Assembly (NCBI RefSeq): GCF_030515985.1
Contig: NZ_CP100376.1
Location: 1,895,447 to 1,910,996 of the forward strand
DNA from: Corynebacterium accolens
Lineage (GTDB): Bacteria > Actinomycetota > Actinomycetes > Mycobacteriales > Mycobacteriaceae
DNA length: 15,550 nucleotides
Direction: 5' to 3'
Of this stretch, positions 7,776-14,378 are shown one piece after another. The position numbers were made by a program, and so were the translations under genes. Position 1 is the stretch's first letter. Each line of letters opens with the position of its first letter. The notes beneath the pieces are model-generated. The model saw only the letters and a list, made by a program, of their open reading frames with translations, did no database searches and was not told where the DNA came from.

Positions 7776-7802
7776 TTGTTTGTGTTGTCTCTCACTTATA
7801 AT
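7776..7802 (+). promoter_or_regulatory. ptsG promoter
   Basis: A perfect TATAAT (7797-7802) is preceded by TTGTTT (15 nt spacer) or TTTGTT (16 nt spacer). Transcription would start near 7809, giving a leader of about 58 nt. The rest of the gap 7651-7775 holds no supported gene. Confidence 0.65.
7781..7796. promoter_or_regulatory. Candidate GlxR (CRP-type) site in the ptsG promoter
   Basis: TGTGTTGTCTCTCACT matches 9 of the 12 defined positions of the C. glutamicum GlxR consensus TGTGANNTANNTCACA. It fills the -35/-10 spacer, so binding would repress. GlxR is known to act on ptsG in C. glutamicum. A second half-match, TGTGACGTAA, begins at 7808. Neither is a strong match. Confidence 0.3.
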
Positions 7803-7815
7803 CCGAGTGTGACGT

Positions 7816-7840
7816 AATAGCCAGTTGAGTACTGACTATT
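7816..7840. promoter_or_regulatory. Inverted repeat at the ptsG transcript start (operator or hairpin)
   Basis: AATAGCCAGT (7816-7825) and ACTGACTATT (7831-7840) are inverted copies with one mismatch and a 5 nt centre. The dyad begins 14 nt after TATAAT, where a repressor would block initiation or elongation. As RNA it would form a hairpin followed by the U-rich GTTTTGTCTTT, resembling a weak attenuator. It does not resemble the BglG-type antiterminator target. Repressors such as SugR control ptsG in C. glutamicum; whether this dyad is such a site is unknown. Confidence 0.5.
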
Positions 7841-7866
7841 GTTTTGTCTTTATGCAAGGAGTTGAA

Positions 7867-9915
7867 GTGGCATCTGTTAAGGACACTTCCACACACATCA
7901 TCGATAGCTTGGGCGGCGCCGATAACATCACGTCGCTGACGCACTGCGCGACGCGCCTGCGTTTTCAACTCGCTGATGTGGGGAAAGTAGATCAGGAAAA
8001 GCTAGAAAGCGATACGGCCGTTCTCGGTTCCGTCACGCAGGGTACGCATGGCTACCAAGTGGTCATGGGTGGCGGCGTGGCCAACTACTACGGCGAAATC
8101 ATCAAGGACCCTGGGGTAAACCCGCCGGATGAGGAGGGCTCCTCATCCAAGAAGAACTACGATGGTGTGCGCGGTAAGTACGATTGGATCGACTACTGCT
8201 TCGAGTTTCTCTCTGATACCTTCCGCCCGATTCTGTGGGCGCTGCTTGGTGCCTCCCTCATCATCACGCTGCTGGTGCTGGCGGATACCATTGGCATCCA
8301 AGACTTCCGCGCGCCGTTGGAAGAACAGCCTGAGGGCTACCGCTTGGCCCACGCGATGTTCCAATCGGTCTTCTACTTCCTGCCGGTGATGGTGGGTGCC
8401 ACCGCCGCGCAGAAGCTAGGTGCGAATATGTGGGTCTCGGCCGCAATTCCTGCCGCACTGCTGACACCGGAATTCATGTCCCTGGGTGAACAGGGCGATA
8501 CCGTGAACGTCTTCGGCCTGCCGCTGGTGATTAACTCTTACGGCTCCCAGGTATTCCCCCCGATTTTGGCCGCTATCGGCCTGTTCTGGGTGGAAAAGGG
8601 TCTGAAGAAGGTCATCCCGAGCGCCGTACACATGGTCTTCGTGCCATTCTTCTCGCTGCTCATCATGATTCCGGCCACGGCCTTTTTGCTCGGCCCATTC
8701 GGCATCGGCGTGGGCAACGGCATCTCCTGGGTACTGTTCCAGATCAATGACTTCTCGCCGTTCATCTTGGCCATTGTCATTCCGCTGCTGTACCCATTCC
8801 TGGTGCCCATGGGCCTGCACTGGCCGCTCAACGTGATCATGATTCAAAACATCACGACCTACGGCTACGACTTTATCCAGGGCCCGATGGGTGCGTGGAA
8901 CTTTGCCTGCTTCGGTGTCACCGGCGCCGTGATGGTCATCTCCATGAGGGAGAAGAACAACTCCATGCGCCAGGTTTCCGTCGGTGCATTCGCAGCCGGC
9001 ATGCTCGGCGGTATTTCGGAGCCGTCCCTCTACGGTATCTTGCTCCGCTTCCGCCGCACCTACTACCGCCTGCTGCCGGGTTGTGCCATTGGTGGTGCAG
9101 TGATGGGGCTATTCGATGTCCGCGCTAACGCCTTCGTCTTCACCTCCATCTTGACCACCCCAGCCATGACCCCGCAGGTGGGCTACATCATCGGCATCGC
9201 CGTGGCATTCTTCACCTCCTTCTCCCTCACGCTGCTGTTTGGCTACCGCACCGCAGAGGAAAAGCAGGCCGACCTCGAGCGCATCGCCCGCGAAAATAAC
9301 GAGACTGTGGAAGAGGTCGCTAGCCGCTCCGAGTCCCGCATCATCGGAGGATCCGATGATGAGTCGGACGGTTCTGACAATGCACAGGCTGCGGGGGTTG
9401 CGTCCGCCACCGGGATCGCCACCAAGGAAGCAGAACAGGCAACCATCAAGCTGGACTCTCCTCTGGAGGGTGAGGCCGTGGACCTGTCCGAGGTACCCGA
9501 TCCCATCTTCGCCGGCGCGAAGCTTGGGCCAGGCGCTGCAGTGAAGCCAACCGGCAATACCGTCTACGCGCCTGCCGATGGCACCGTGCTCACCGTCCAA
9601 AAGTCCGGCCACGCGATCGGTCTGAACCTGGATAACGGCGTACAGCTGCTCATCCACGTTGGCCTGGATACCGTGGAACTCGGCGGCGAGGGCTTTGATG
9701 TCCACGTGGAAAAGAAACAGCGCGTTTCCGCTGGCGATAAGCTCATCAGCTTTGACGCAGACTTCATCAAGTCCAAGGACTACAACCTGATTACCCCGGT
9801 CGTTGTTACCAACGCCAAGAAATTTGGTTCCGTGAGCGGCACTACCGGCGCTGTCACCCCAAGCGATGAACTCTTGCAGATTCATCCAAAGCCGGAAGAA
9901 GAACTCGAGTCCTAA
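7867..9915 (+). CDS. ptsG: PTS glucose-specific EIIBCA permease
   Basis: 682 residues, close to the C. glutamicum PtsG length, starting at GTG 7867 with AAGGAG (7856-7861) 5 nt upstream. This is a better start than the TTG at 7825. It imports glucose while phosphorylating it to glucose-6-phosphate, with phosphate from HPr. EIIB is at 1-90 with phospho-acceptor Cys27 in LTHCATRLRF. EIIC is at about 110-460, with many membrane helices and GGISEPSLYG (381-390). A flexible acidic/Ala-rich linker (about 475-530) joins it to a C-terminal EIIA domain with DSPLEGEAV, APADGTV, His582 and the phosphorylated His597 in LLIHVGLDTV. SDTFRPILWALLGASLIITL and VPDPIFA...KLGPG closely resemble corynebacterial PtsG. 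A sucrose or beta-glucoside permease is less likely given these matches and the coaE neighbour. Confidence 0.96.
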   Translation: MASVKDTSTHIIDSLGGADNITSLTHCATRLRFQLADVGKVDQEKLESDTAVLGSVTQGTHGYQVVMGGGVANYYGEIIKDPGVNPPDEEGSSSKKNYDGVRGKYDWIDYCFEFLSDTFRPILWALLGASLIITLLVLADTIGIQDFRAPLEEQPEGYRLAHAMFQSVFYFLPVMVGATAAQKLGANMWVSAAIPAALLTPEFMSLGEQGDTVNVFGLPLVINSYGSQVFPPILAAIGLFWVEKGLKKVIPSAVHMVFVPFFSLLIMIPATAFLLGPFGIGVGNGISWVLFQINDFSPFILAIVIPLLYPFLVPMGLHWPLNVIMIQNITTYGYDFIQGPMGAWNFACFGVTGAVMVISMREKNNSMRQVSVGAFAAGMLGGISEPSLYGILLRFRRTYYRLLPGCAIGGAVMGLFDVRANAFVFTSILTTPAMTPQVGYIIGIAVAFFTSFSLTLLFGYRTAEEKQADLERIARENNETVEEVASRSESRIIGGSDDESDGSDNAQAAGVASATGIATKEAEQATIKLDSPLEGEAVDLSEVPDPIFAGAKLGPGAAVKPTGNTVYAPADGTVLTVQKSGHAIGLNLDNGVQLLIHVGLDTVELGGEGFDVHVEKKQRVSAGDKLISFDADFIKSKDYNLITPVVVTNAKKFGSVSGTTGAVTPSDELLQIHPKPEEELES

Positions 9916-9938
9916 TAGACACGCGTAAATTCCGTACC

Positions 9939-9972
9939 AAGGAGCCCAGGCAGTCGTGCCGGGCTCCTTTTC
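9939..9972 (+). terminator. Rho-independent terminator of ptsG
   Basis: AAGGAGCCC (9939-9947) pairs with GGGCTCCTT (9961-9969), followed by TTC. The last stem bases and the following T's form the tail. It separates ptsG from coaE. Confidence 0.9.
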
Positions 9973-9975
9973 GCG

Positions 9976-9981
9976 TACCCT
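9976..9981 (+). promoter_or_regulatory. Putative -10 box of coaE, leaderless spacing
   Basis: TACCCT ends 8 nt before the coaE ATG. The ptsG terminator lies directly upstream, so coaE needs its own promoter in this short space. No Shine-Dalgarno is present. Confidence 0.5.
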
Positions 9982-9989
9982 GGTACCTT

Positions 9990-10592
9990 ATGAAGCTAAT
10001 CGGATTAACCGGGGGAATTGGCAGCGGGAAATCTACGGTAGCGAAGCTGTGCGCCCGGCGCGGCTGGCGGGTGGTGGACGCAGATCGCATAGCGAGGGAC
10101 ATCGTCAAGCCTGGCCAACCGGCATTGGCCGAGCTAGCGGAGAAATTCGGCGAGGACATCCTGCAGGAAGACGGCAGCCTCGACCGCAAGGAACTCGCTC
10201 GCCGGGCCTTCGTGGACAAGGAGCATACCGAGCTCCTCAATTCGATTACGCACCCGCGCATCCAAGAAGAGACCCAGCGGCAATTTGCCGCCGCGCGCGA
10301 AGAGGGCGTTGATTTTACGGTCTATGACATGCCGCTGCTGGTGGATAATGGGCTCGACGGGGATATGGATTTTGTCATCGTCGTGGACGTGGACCCAGAA
10401 GAGCGGGTGCGGCGCCTCGTGGATTTCCGCGGACTCGATGAGGAAGACGCGCGCAAAAGGATTAACGCCCAGATTTCTGATGAGAAGCGGCTCGCGGCAG
10501 CAAGCCATGTCATAGACAATAACGGCACGCAGGAACAACTGGCCGAGCACGCAGCGGCGGTCTGCGATGAGATCGAGGCGGCGTCTTCTTAA
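9990..10592 (+). CDS. coaE: Dephospho-CoA kinase
   Basis: 200 residues. It phosphorylates the 3'-hydroxyl of dephospho-CoA with ATP, the last step of coenzyme A synthesis. The P-loop GLTGGIGSGKST is at 5-16, followed by VVDADRIARDIV (28-39) with the catalytic Asp, THPRI (about 86-90), DMPLLVDNGLD (about 113) in the substrate-lid region, and RRLVDFRGLDEEDARKRI, the family's arginine-rich segment. Length is normal for a single-domain CoaE. The M. tuberculosis protein carries an extra C-terminal UPF0157 domain that is absent here. It starts 20 nt beyond the ptsG terminator, with a TANNNT box placed for a leaderless transcript. Confidence 0.97.
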   Translation: MKLIGLTGGIGSGKSTVAKLCARRGWRVVDADRIARDIVKPGQPALAELAEKFGEDILQEDGSLDRKELARRAFVDKEHTELLNSITHPRIQEETQRQFAAAREEGVDFTVYDMPLLVDNGLDGDMDFVIVVDVDPEERVRRLVDFRGLDEEDARKRINAQISDEKRLAAASHVIDNNGTQEQLAEHAAAVCDEIEAASS

Positions 10593-10613
10593 CCTTAACC
10601 TTTTTGGTAGGTA

Positions 10614-10623
10614 GCGTTAACGC
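10614..10623. repeat. Palindrome GCGTTAACGC before the DUF4259 gene
   Basis: A perfect 10 bp palindrome in the coaE-DUF4259 gap, 31 nt upstream of the TACACT box, near a -35 to upstream operator position. It has too little loop to be a terminator. It could be a regulator site or chance. Confidence 0.3.
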
Positions 10624-10653
10624 ATTTTCCTATTAATGTTTACTTTTGGCTCC

Positions 10654-10659
10654 TACACT
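10654..10659 (+). promoter_or_regulatory. Putative -10 box of the DUF4259 gene, leaderless spacing
   Basis: TACACT ends 8 nt before GTG 10668, which begins the conserved GTWGTG block. The spacing supports 10668 rather than the TTG at 10662 as the start. No Shine-Dalgarno is seen. Confidence 0.5.
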
Positions 10660-10667
10660 ACTTGAGC

Positions 10668-11030
10668 GTGGGAACTTGGGGCACTGGACCATTCGATAAT
10701 CACGCGGCGCGAGACGTACTCGATAGCCTGCGGGATGGTTCTTTTGATCTCCGGCACTTTCAGCGATCGTGCGGCACGGGGGTGCTCGATTCCGATGAAG
10801 CCGAAGCGGTCATAGCATTAGGTGCACTGACGAAGCTGCCTGCCGATGGCCTGCCAGACGGCGTAGCCCCACGGGATCTTACGTCCCTGTACACCCCGCA
10901 ATCTAAGGCATGGCTGCGCCGGCGCATCAACCAAGCGATGTGCTCTGAGTCCTCGTCGGTCTACGCGCTCTGGGAACCAACGGGGGAGCTGAACCAGTGG
11001 CTGCACACCGCCCAGGCCGCGCTGCCGTGA
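10668..11030 (+). CDS. DUF4259-type small protein
   Basis: 120 residues from GTG 10668. The N-terminus, GTWGTGPFDNHAARDVLDSL, is the hallmark of the DUF4259 family, small cytoplasmic proteins of unknown function found in many bacteria. The C-terminal half, with KAWLRRRINQAM and SVYALWEPTGELNQWLHTAQ, fits the family's helical layout. There is no signal peptide or membrane segment. It lies alone between coaE and uvrB, with its own likely promoter and no terminator before uvrB. The start could be the TTG 6 nt earlier. No function can be inferred from the neighbours. Confidence 0.82.
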   Translation: MGTWGTGPFDNHAARDVLDSLRDGSFDLRHFQRSCGTGVLDSDEAEAVIALGALTKLPADGLPDGVAPRDLTSLYTPQSKAWLRRRINQAMCSESSSVYALWEPTGELNQWLHTAQAALP

Positions 11031-11056
11031 AATGGCTAGCAGGAGCGTCCAAGCAG

Positions 11057-11062
11057 TAGAAT
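11057..11062 (+). promoter_or_regulatory. Putative -10 box of uvrB, leaderless spacing
   Basis: TAGAAT ends 7 nt before the uvrB ATG. A GGAG at 11042-11045 is too far upstream (24 nt) to act as a Shine-Dalgarno. I see no LexA-type SOS box in the 39 nt gap. Confidence 0.5.
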
Positions 11063-11069
11063 AGCGGGC

Positions 11070-13163
11070 ATGGCTTTTGCTGCTGAACATCCCCTTATTC
11101 CAAACTCTGAACACCGCGTCGTCGGCGAGGTAGAACGCACCCCCGGCAAGTTTCAGGTCGTTTCTGATTATGAACCCGCAGGTGACCAGCCTGCGGCCAT
11201 CAAGGAACTTGATGAGCGCCTCAACCGTGACGAGCGCGACGTTGTGCTCATGGGCGCAACCGGTACGGGTAAGTCCGCGACGGCCGCGTGGTTGATTGAA
11301 AAGCAGCAGCGACCCACGCTCGTCATGGCGCCCAATAAGACCTTGGCCGCGCAGCTGGCCAATGAGCTGCGCCAATTATTGCCCAATAACGCGGTGGAAT
11401 ATTTCGTCTCCTATTACGACTACTACCAGCCAGAAGCCTATATCGCGCAGACCGATACCTATATTGAAAAAGACTCCTCCATCAATGAGGACGTCGAGCG
11501 CCTGCGCCACTCGGCCACCTCTGGATTGCTCTCGCGGCGCGATGTCGTGGTGGTCTCCTCGGTCTCGTGCATCTACGGCCTGGGTACCCCGCAATCCTAT
11601 TTGGATCGCTCGGTCATTATCGCCGTCGACGAGGAGCTCGATAGGGACCGTTTCCTCCGGCTTTTGGTGGATATCCAATATGAGCGCAACGATGTGGGCT
11701 TTACCCGCGGTACCTTCCGCGTCAAGGGCGATACGGTCGATATCATTCCGGCGTACGAGGAGCGCGCGGTGCGCATTGAGTTTTTCGGCGATGATATCGA
11801 CTCGCTGTACTATATCCACCCGGTAACCGGTGACGTTATCGAACAGGTCGATGAAGTGCGCATTTTCCCCGCCACGCACTACGTGGCCGGCCCAGAGCGG
11901 ATGGAAAAGGCCGTGGCCGATATCAAGGAAGAGTTGGCTGAGCGCCTCGAGGATCTAGAAAACCGCGGCAAGCTCCTAGAAGCACAGCGGCTGCGCATGC
12001 GCACGGAATATGACCTAGAGATGATCGAGCAGGTGGGGTTCTGTTCCGGCATTGAGAACTACTCCCGCCACGTGGATGGCCGCCCGGCGGGGTCCGCGCC
12101 AGCCACGCTCTTGGACTATTTCCCAGAGGATTTTCTTACCATCATCGATGAGTCCCACGTGACCGTGCCACAGATAGGCGGCATGTACGAAGGCGATATG
12201 TCGCGCAAGCGAAACCTGGTGGAATTTGGCTTCCGCCTGCCATCCGCGGTGGACAACCGGCCACTGACCTTCGATGAGTTTGAAGAGCGCGTTGGTCAAA
12301 CCGTCTATATGTCCGCCACCCCTGGCGATTTCGAAATGACCTCCTCCGGCGGCGAGTTTGTCGAGCAGGTCATTCGCCCGACCGGCCTGGTCGATCCTAA
12401 GGTGACGGTGAAGCCCACAAAGGGCCAGATTGATGACCTTATTGATGAGATCCGCGGCCGCATCGCCTCTCAGGAGCGCGTATTGGTCACCACCTTGACC
12501 AAGCGCATGGCAGAAGACCTGACGGATTACCTCTTGGAGCAGGGGATTAAGGTCCGCTACCTGCACTCGGATATCGATACGCTGCAGCGCGTGGAGCTGC
12601 TGCGCCAATTGCGCCAGGGCGAATTCGACGTGCTCGTGGGCATCAACCTCTTGCGCGAGGGCTTGGACTTGCCCGAGGTCTCGCTCGTGGCCATCCTCGA
12701 TGCGGATAAGGAAGGCTTCTTGCGCTCGACGACGTCGCTCATCCAGACCATTGGCCGCGCCGCGCGTAACGTATCGGGCGAGGTCATCATGTACGCGGAT
12801 AAAATCACCGACTCGATGCAAGAAGCCATCGATGAAACGGAGCGCCGCCGCGAGAAGCAGATTGCCTATAACAAGGAACACGGTGTGGATCCGCAGCCGC
12901 TGCGCAAGAAGATCGCGGATATCTTGGACCAGGTCTATGAGAACAATGGGGAGGAGACCGCCGAGTCGGATCCTTCAGCGGTGGTGGAAAAGCGCGACGT
13001 GTCCAGCATGGCCACCGATGAGGTTGAGGCGCTCATCAATGACCTGCAGGCACAGATGGGCGCTGCCGCGCGCGAACTGAAATTCGAGTTGGCCGGCCGG
13101 CTGCGCGATGAGATTGCGGATTTGAAGAAAGAACTGCGCGGGCTGAAGGAAGCCGGAATCTAG
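11070..13163 (+). CDS. uvrB: Excinuclease ABC subunit B
   Basis: 697 residues, normal length. It is the damage-verifying helicase of nucleotide excision repair: it receives lesions from UvrA and recruits UvrC to cut. Walker A is GATGTGKS (62-69). The DNA-clamping beta-hairpin contains [11 protein letters not shown]. Further blocks include [25 protein letters not shown] (Walker B), [40 protein letters not shown] and QTIGRAARN (helicase motifs V and VI). A C-terminal UVR coiled-coil domain (about 655-692) binds UvrC. The ATG at 11070 begins [11 protein letters not shown], and the transcript is probably leaderless. It completes a repair theme with polA upstream; uvrA is not in the window. Confidence 0.98.
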   Translation: MAFAAEHPLIPNSEHRVVGEVERTPGKFQVVSDYEPAGDQPAAIKELDERLNRDERDVVLMGATGTGKSATAAWLIEKQQRPTLVMAPNKTLAAQLANELRQLLPNNAVEYFVSYYDYYQPEAYIAQTDTYIEKDSSINEDVERLRHSATSGLLSRRDVVVVSSVSCIYGLGTPQSYLDRSVIIAVDEELDRDRFLRLLVDIQYERNDVGFTRGTFRVKGDTVDIIPAYEERAVRIEFFGDDIDSLYYIHPVTGDVIEQVDEVRIFPATHYVAGPERMEKAVADIKEELAERLEDLENRGKLLEAQRLRMRTEYDLEMIEQVGFCSGIENYSRHVDGRPAGSAPATLLDYFPEDFLTIIDESHVTVPQIGGMYEGDMSRKRNLVEFGFRLPSAVDNRPLTFDEFEERVGQTVYMSATPGDFEMTSSGGEFVEQVIRPTGLVDPKVTVKPTKGQIDDLIDEIRGRIASQERVLVTTLTKRMAEDLTDYLLEQGIKVRYLHSDIDTLQRVELLRQLRQGEFDVLVGINLLREGLDLPEVSLVAILDADKEGFLRSTTSLIQTIGRAARNVSGEVIMYADKITDSMQEAIDETERRREKQIAYNKEHGVDPQPLRKKIADILDQVYENNGEETAESDPSAVVEKRDVSSMATDEVEALINDLQAQMGAAARELKFELAGRLRDEIADLKKELRGLKEAGI

Positions 13164-13177
13164 CGGCGTGCGCGCCG
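13164..13177 (+). terminator. Weak hairpin after uvrB
   Basis: CGGCG-TGCG-CGCCG forms a short GC-only hairpin immediately after the uvrB stop. There is no T-run, so it is at best a weak or Rho-assisted terminator. Confidence 0.25.
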
Positions 13178-13201
13178 TCCTGGTAACGCTCTCCCCCTAA
13201 A

Positions 13202-13211
13202 AGTGCGCACT
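13202..13211. repeat. Palindrome AGTGCGCACT upstream of the first Usp gene
   Basis: A perfect 10 bp palindrome 36 nt upstream of TATACT, a plausible operator or activator position. No known regulator motif was recognised. Confidence 0.3.
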
Positions 13212-13247
13212 ACTGCAACGATCGGCTTATTGGTCCGGCGTCCTGAC

Positions 13248-13253
13248 TATACT
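13248..13253 (+). promoter_or_regulatory. Putative -10 box of the first Usp gene
   Basis: TATACT is a good -10 box 59 nt upstream of ATG 13313. The only TTG-type hexamer (TTGGTC, 13230) is just 12 nt away, so no proper -35 is seen and an activator may be needed. Confidence 0.45.
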
Positions 13254-13312
13254 GGGGGCGACTAAAAGCCGGTTCAATGTGCCGACCTAGTACTTCACCA
13301 GCAAGGAGAATC

Positions 13313-13765
13313 ATGCTTTCGTATCACACCATCGCCGTCGGTACCGATGGCTCTGAAACTTCCCTGCGCGCCGTGCGCTCGGCGGCATCCATGGCGCGGG
13401 CATACGATGCCAAGCTCATTATCGTCTCCGCAGCCTATAACCATTCTGGGTCCATGCTCGGCGCCCCCAGCGGTGAGGGCTCCAGGCTACCGGTGGTCAG
13501 CGAAGAAATGGCCGATACCTACCTCACGAACGCGCAGCGGATTGCTGAGTCCGAAGGGGCGGAAAACATTGAGGTGGTCACCACCCCCGGTGACCCCGTC
13601 AACGCCTTAATCGAGGTCACGGAGAAATACGACGTTGAGCTCCTAGTCGTGGGCAATCGCGGCGTTAATTCCATGCGCGGGCGCGTTTTTGGCTCGGTGC
13701 CAACGGAACTTACCCATAAATCCAAGGTGGATGTCGTGGTGGTTAACACGAGTGAAAAACGTTAA
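13313..13765 (+). CDS. Universal stress protein, ATP-binding type
   Basis: 150 residues starting at ATG 13313, set by AAGGAGA 4 nt upstream; the frame is open further upstream but without a comparable site. Single Usp domain with N-terminal YHTIAVGTDGSETSLRAV, where the Asp contacts adenine in the family. The C-terminal nucleotide loop VGNRGVNSMRGRVFGSVP fits G-x2-G-x9-G-S, the ATP-binding subclass. A longer mid-domain insert (GSMLGAPSGEGSRLPV) distinguishes it from the next gene. Usp proteins support survival in stress and starvation; the precise role is unknown. It corresponds in position to the gene called uspA1 in C. glutamicum, from memory. Its own promoter and no terminator before the next gene allow read-through. 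Confidence 0.95.
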   Translation: MLSYHTIAVGTDGSETSLRAVRSAASMARAYDAKLIIVSAAYNHSGSMLGAPSGEGSRLPVVSEEMADTYLTNAQRIAESEGAENIEVVTTPGDPVNALIEVTEKYDVELLVVGNRGVNSMRGRVFGSVPTELTHKSKVDVVVVNTSEKR

Positions 13766-13784
13766 TCACTTTTCATTGTTAGAC

Positions 13785-13815
13785 TTGCAGTAACGCCAAG
13801 TTGGCACACTAGAAT
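13785..13815 (+). promoter_or_regulatory. Candidate promoter of the second Usp gene
   Basis: TTGCAG (13785-13790) and TAGAAT (13810-13815) are separated by 19 nt, slightly long. The leader would be about 27 nt and carries AAAGG before the ATG. Confidence 0.4.
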
Positions 13816-13848
13816 AGTTAGGGTACACACCCACAAAGAAAGGTCATC

Positions 13849-14289
13849 ATGAGCGACTACAGCACGATTGTTGTCGGTACTGACGGTTCCAAGTCCTCCC
13901 TCCTCGCCGTGGAGCGAGCAGCCAAGATTGCCGCTGCATTCGATGCCACGCTGATCATCGGTTGTGCTTACTACGAGAATCAAGAGCAGGCTTCGAAGAC
14001 CTTGCGTCAGGATTCCGTCACTATTCTTGGTGATGAGAAAGCCGAAGCCAACCTGCAGGCAGGCAAGGAAGAAGCGGAAAAGCACGGTGTTTCCAAGGTA
14101 GAAACCGCCGTCCGCCCTGGCACGCCGGTGCAAGCCCTGATGTCCATTGTCAATGACAATGATGCAGACCTGCTCATCGTTGGTAACCGCGGCATTAATT
14201 CCCTGACCGGCCGTCTGCTCGGCTCGGTGCCAGCGGATGTGGCGCGTCAGTCCGATTGTGACGTCATGATTGTTCACACCGTCAATTAA
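13849..14289 (+). CDS. Universal stress protein, ATP-binding type
   Basis: 146 residues from ATG 13849 with AAAGG 6-7 nt upstream. N-terminal YSTIVVGTDGSKSSLLAVERA and C-terminal VGNRGINSLTGRLLGSVP give the G-x2-G-x9-G-S nucleotide loop. It is clearly paralogous to the upstream Usp (shared VGTDGS, VGNRG.NS..GR..GSVP and a PGTPVQAL/PGDPVNAL block) but diverged in the middle, where it is rich in Glu, Lys and Gln. Usp proteins often form dimers, so a heterodimer is possible but unproven. A strong terminator ends the unit. Confidence 0.95.
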   Translation: MSDYSTIVVGTDGSKSSLLAVERAAKIAAAFDATLIIGCAYYENQEQASKTLRQDSVTILGDEKAEANLQAGKEEAEKHGVSKVETAVRPGTPVQALMSIVNDNDADLLIVGNRGINSLTGRLLGSVPADVARQSDCDVMIVHTVN

Positions 14290-14293
14290 TCTA

Positions 14294-14319
14294 GGCTTTC
14301 GCCTGACCGGCTTTCGCCT
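14294..14319 (+). repeat. Tandem 11 bp repeat GGCTTTCGCCT
   Basis: Two exact copies (14294-14304 and 14309-14319) separated by GACC. Each can fold as a tiny GGC/GCC hairpin. They sit between the second Usp stop and its terminator. Function unknown. Confidence 0.45.
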
Positions 14320-14320
14320 T

Positions 14321-14364
14321 ACCCACCGCGGCGAGTCCACCTCTGGATTCGCGCGGTGGGTTTT
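14321..14364 (+). terminator. Rho-independent terminator of the Usp unit
   Basis: ACCCACCGCG (14321-14330) pairs with CGCGGTGGGT (14352-14361), and the stem extends inward with GAGTCC/GGATTC. TTTT follows on the plus strand. No T-run exists on the minus side, though the stem may still slow the convergent helicase transcript. Confidence 0.88.
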
Positions 14365-14378
14365 GTGATCCCAGCGGG

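Noticed and set aside
7586..7795. Minus-strand frame of 69 codons between rpsA and ptsG
   Set aside because: It runs through the rpsA terminator and the ptsG promoter and has no recognisable domain; it is best explained as chance.
9109..9885. Minus-strand frame of 258 codons opposite ptsG
   Set aside because: The EIIA active-site motifs lie on the plus strand; this frame has no recognisable domain.
11031..11069. Possible LexA/SOS box upstream of uvrB
   Set aside because: I searched for a TCGAAC...GTTCGA-like dyad and found none in the gap.
12015..12881. Minus-strand frame of 288 codons inside uvrB
   Set aside because: Antisense shadow of a highly conserved gene in GC-rich sequence; no independent domain or start signals.
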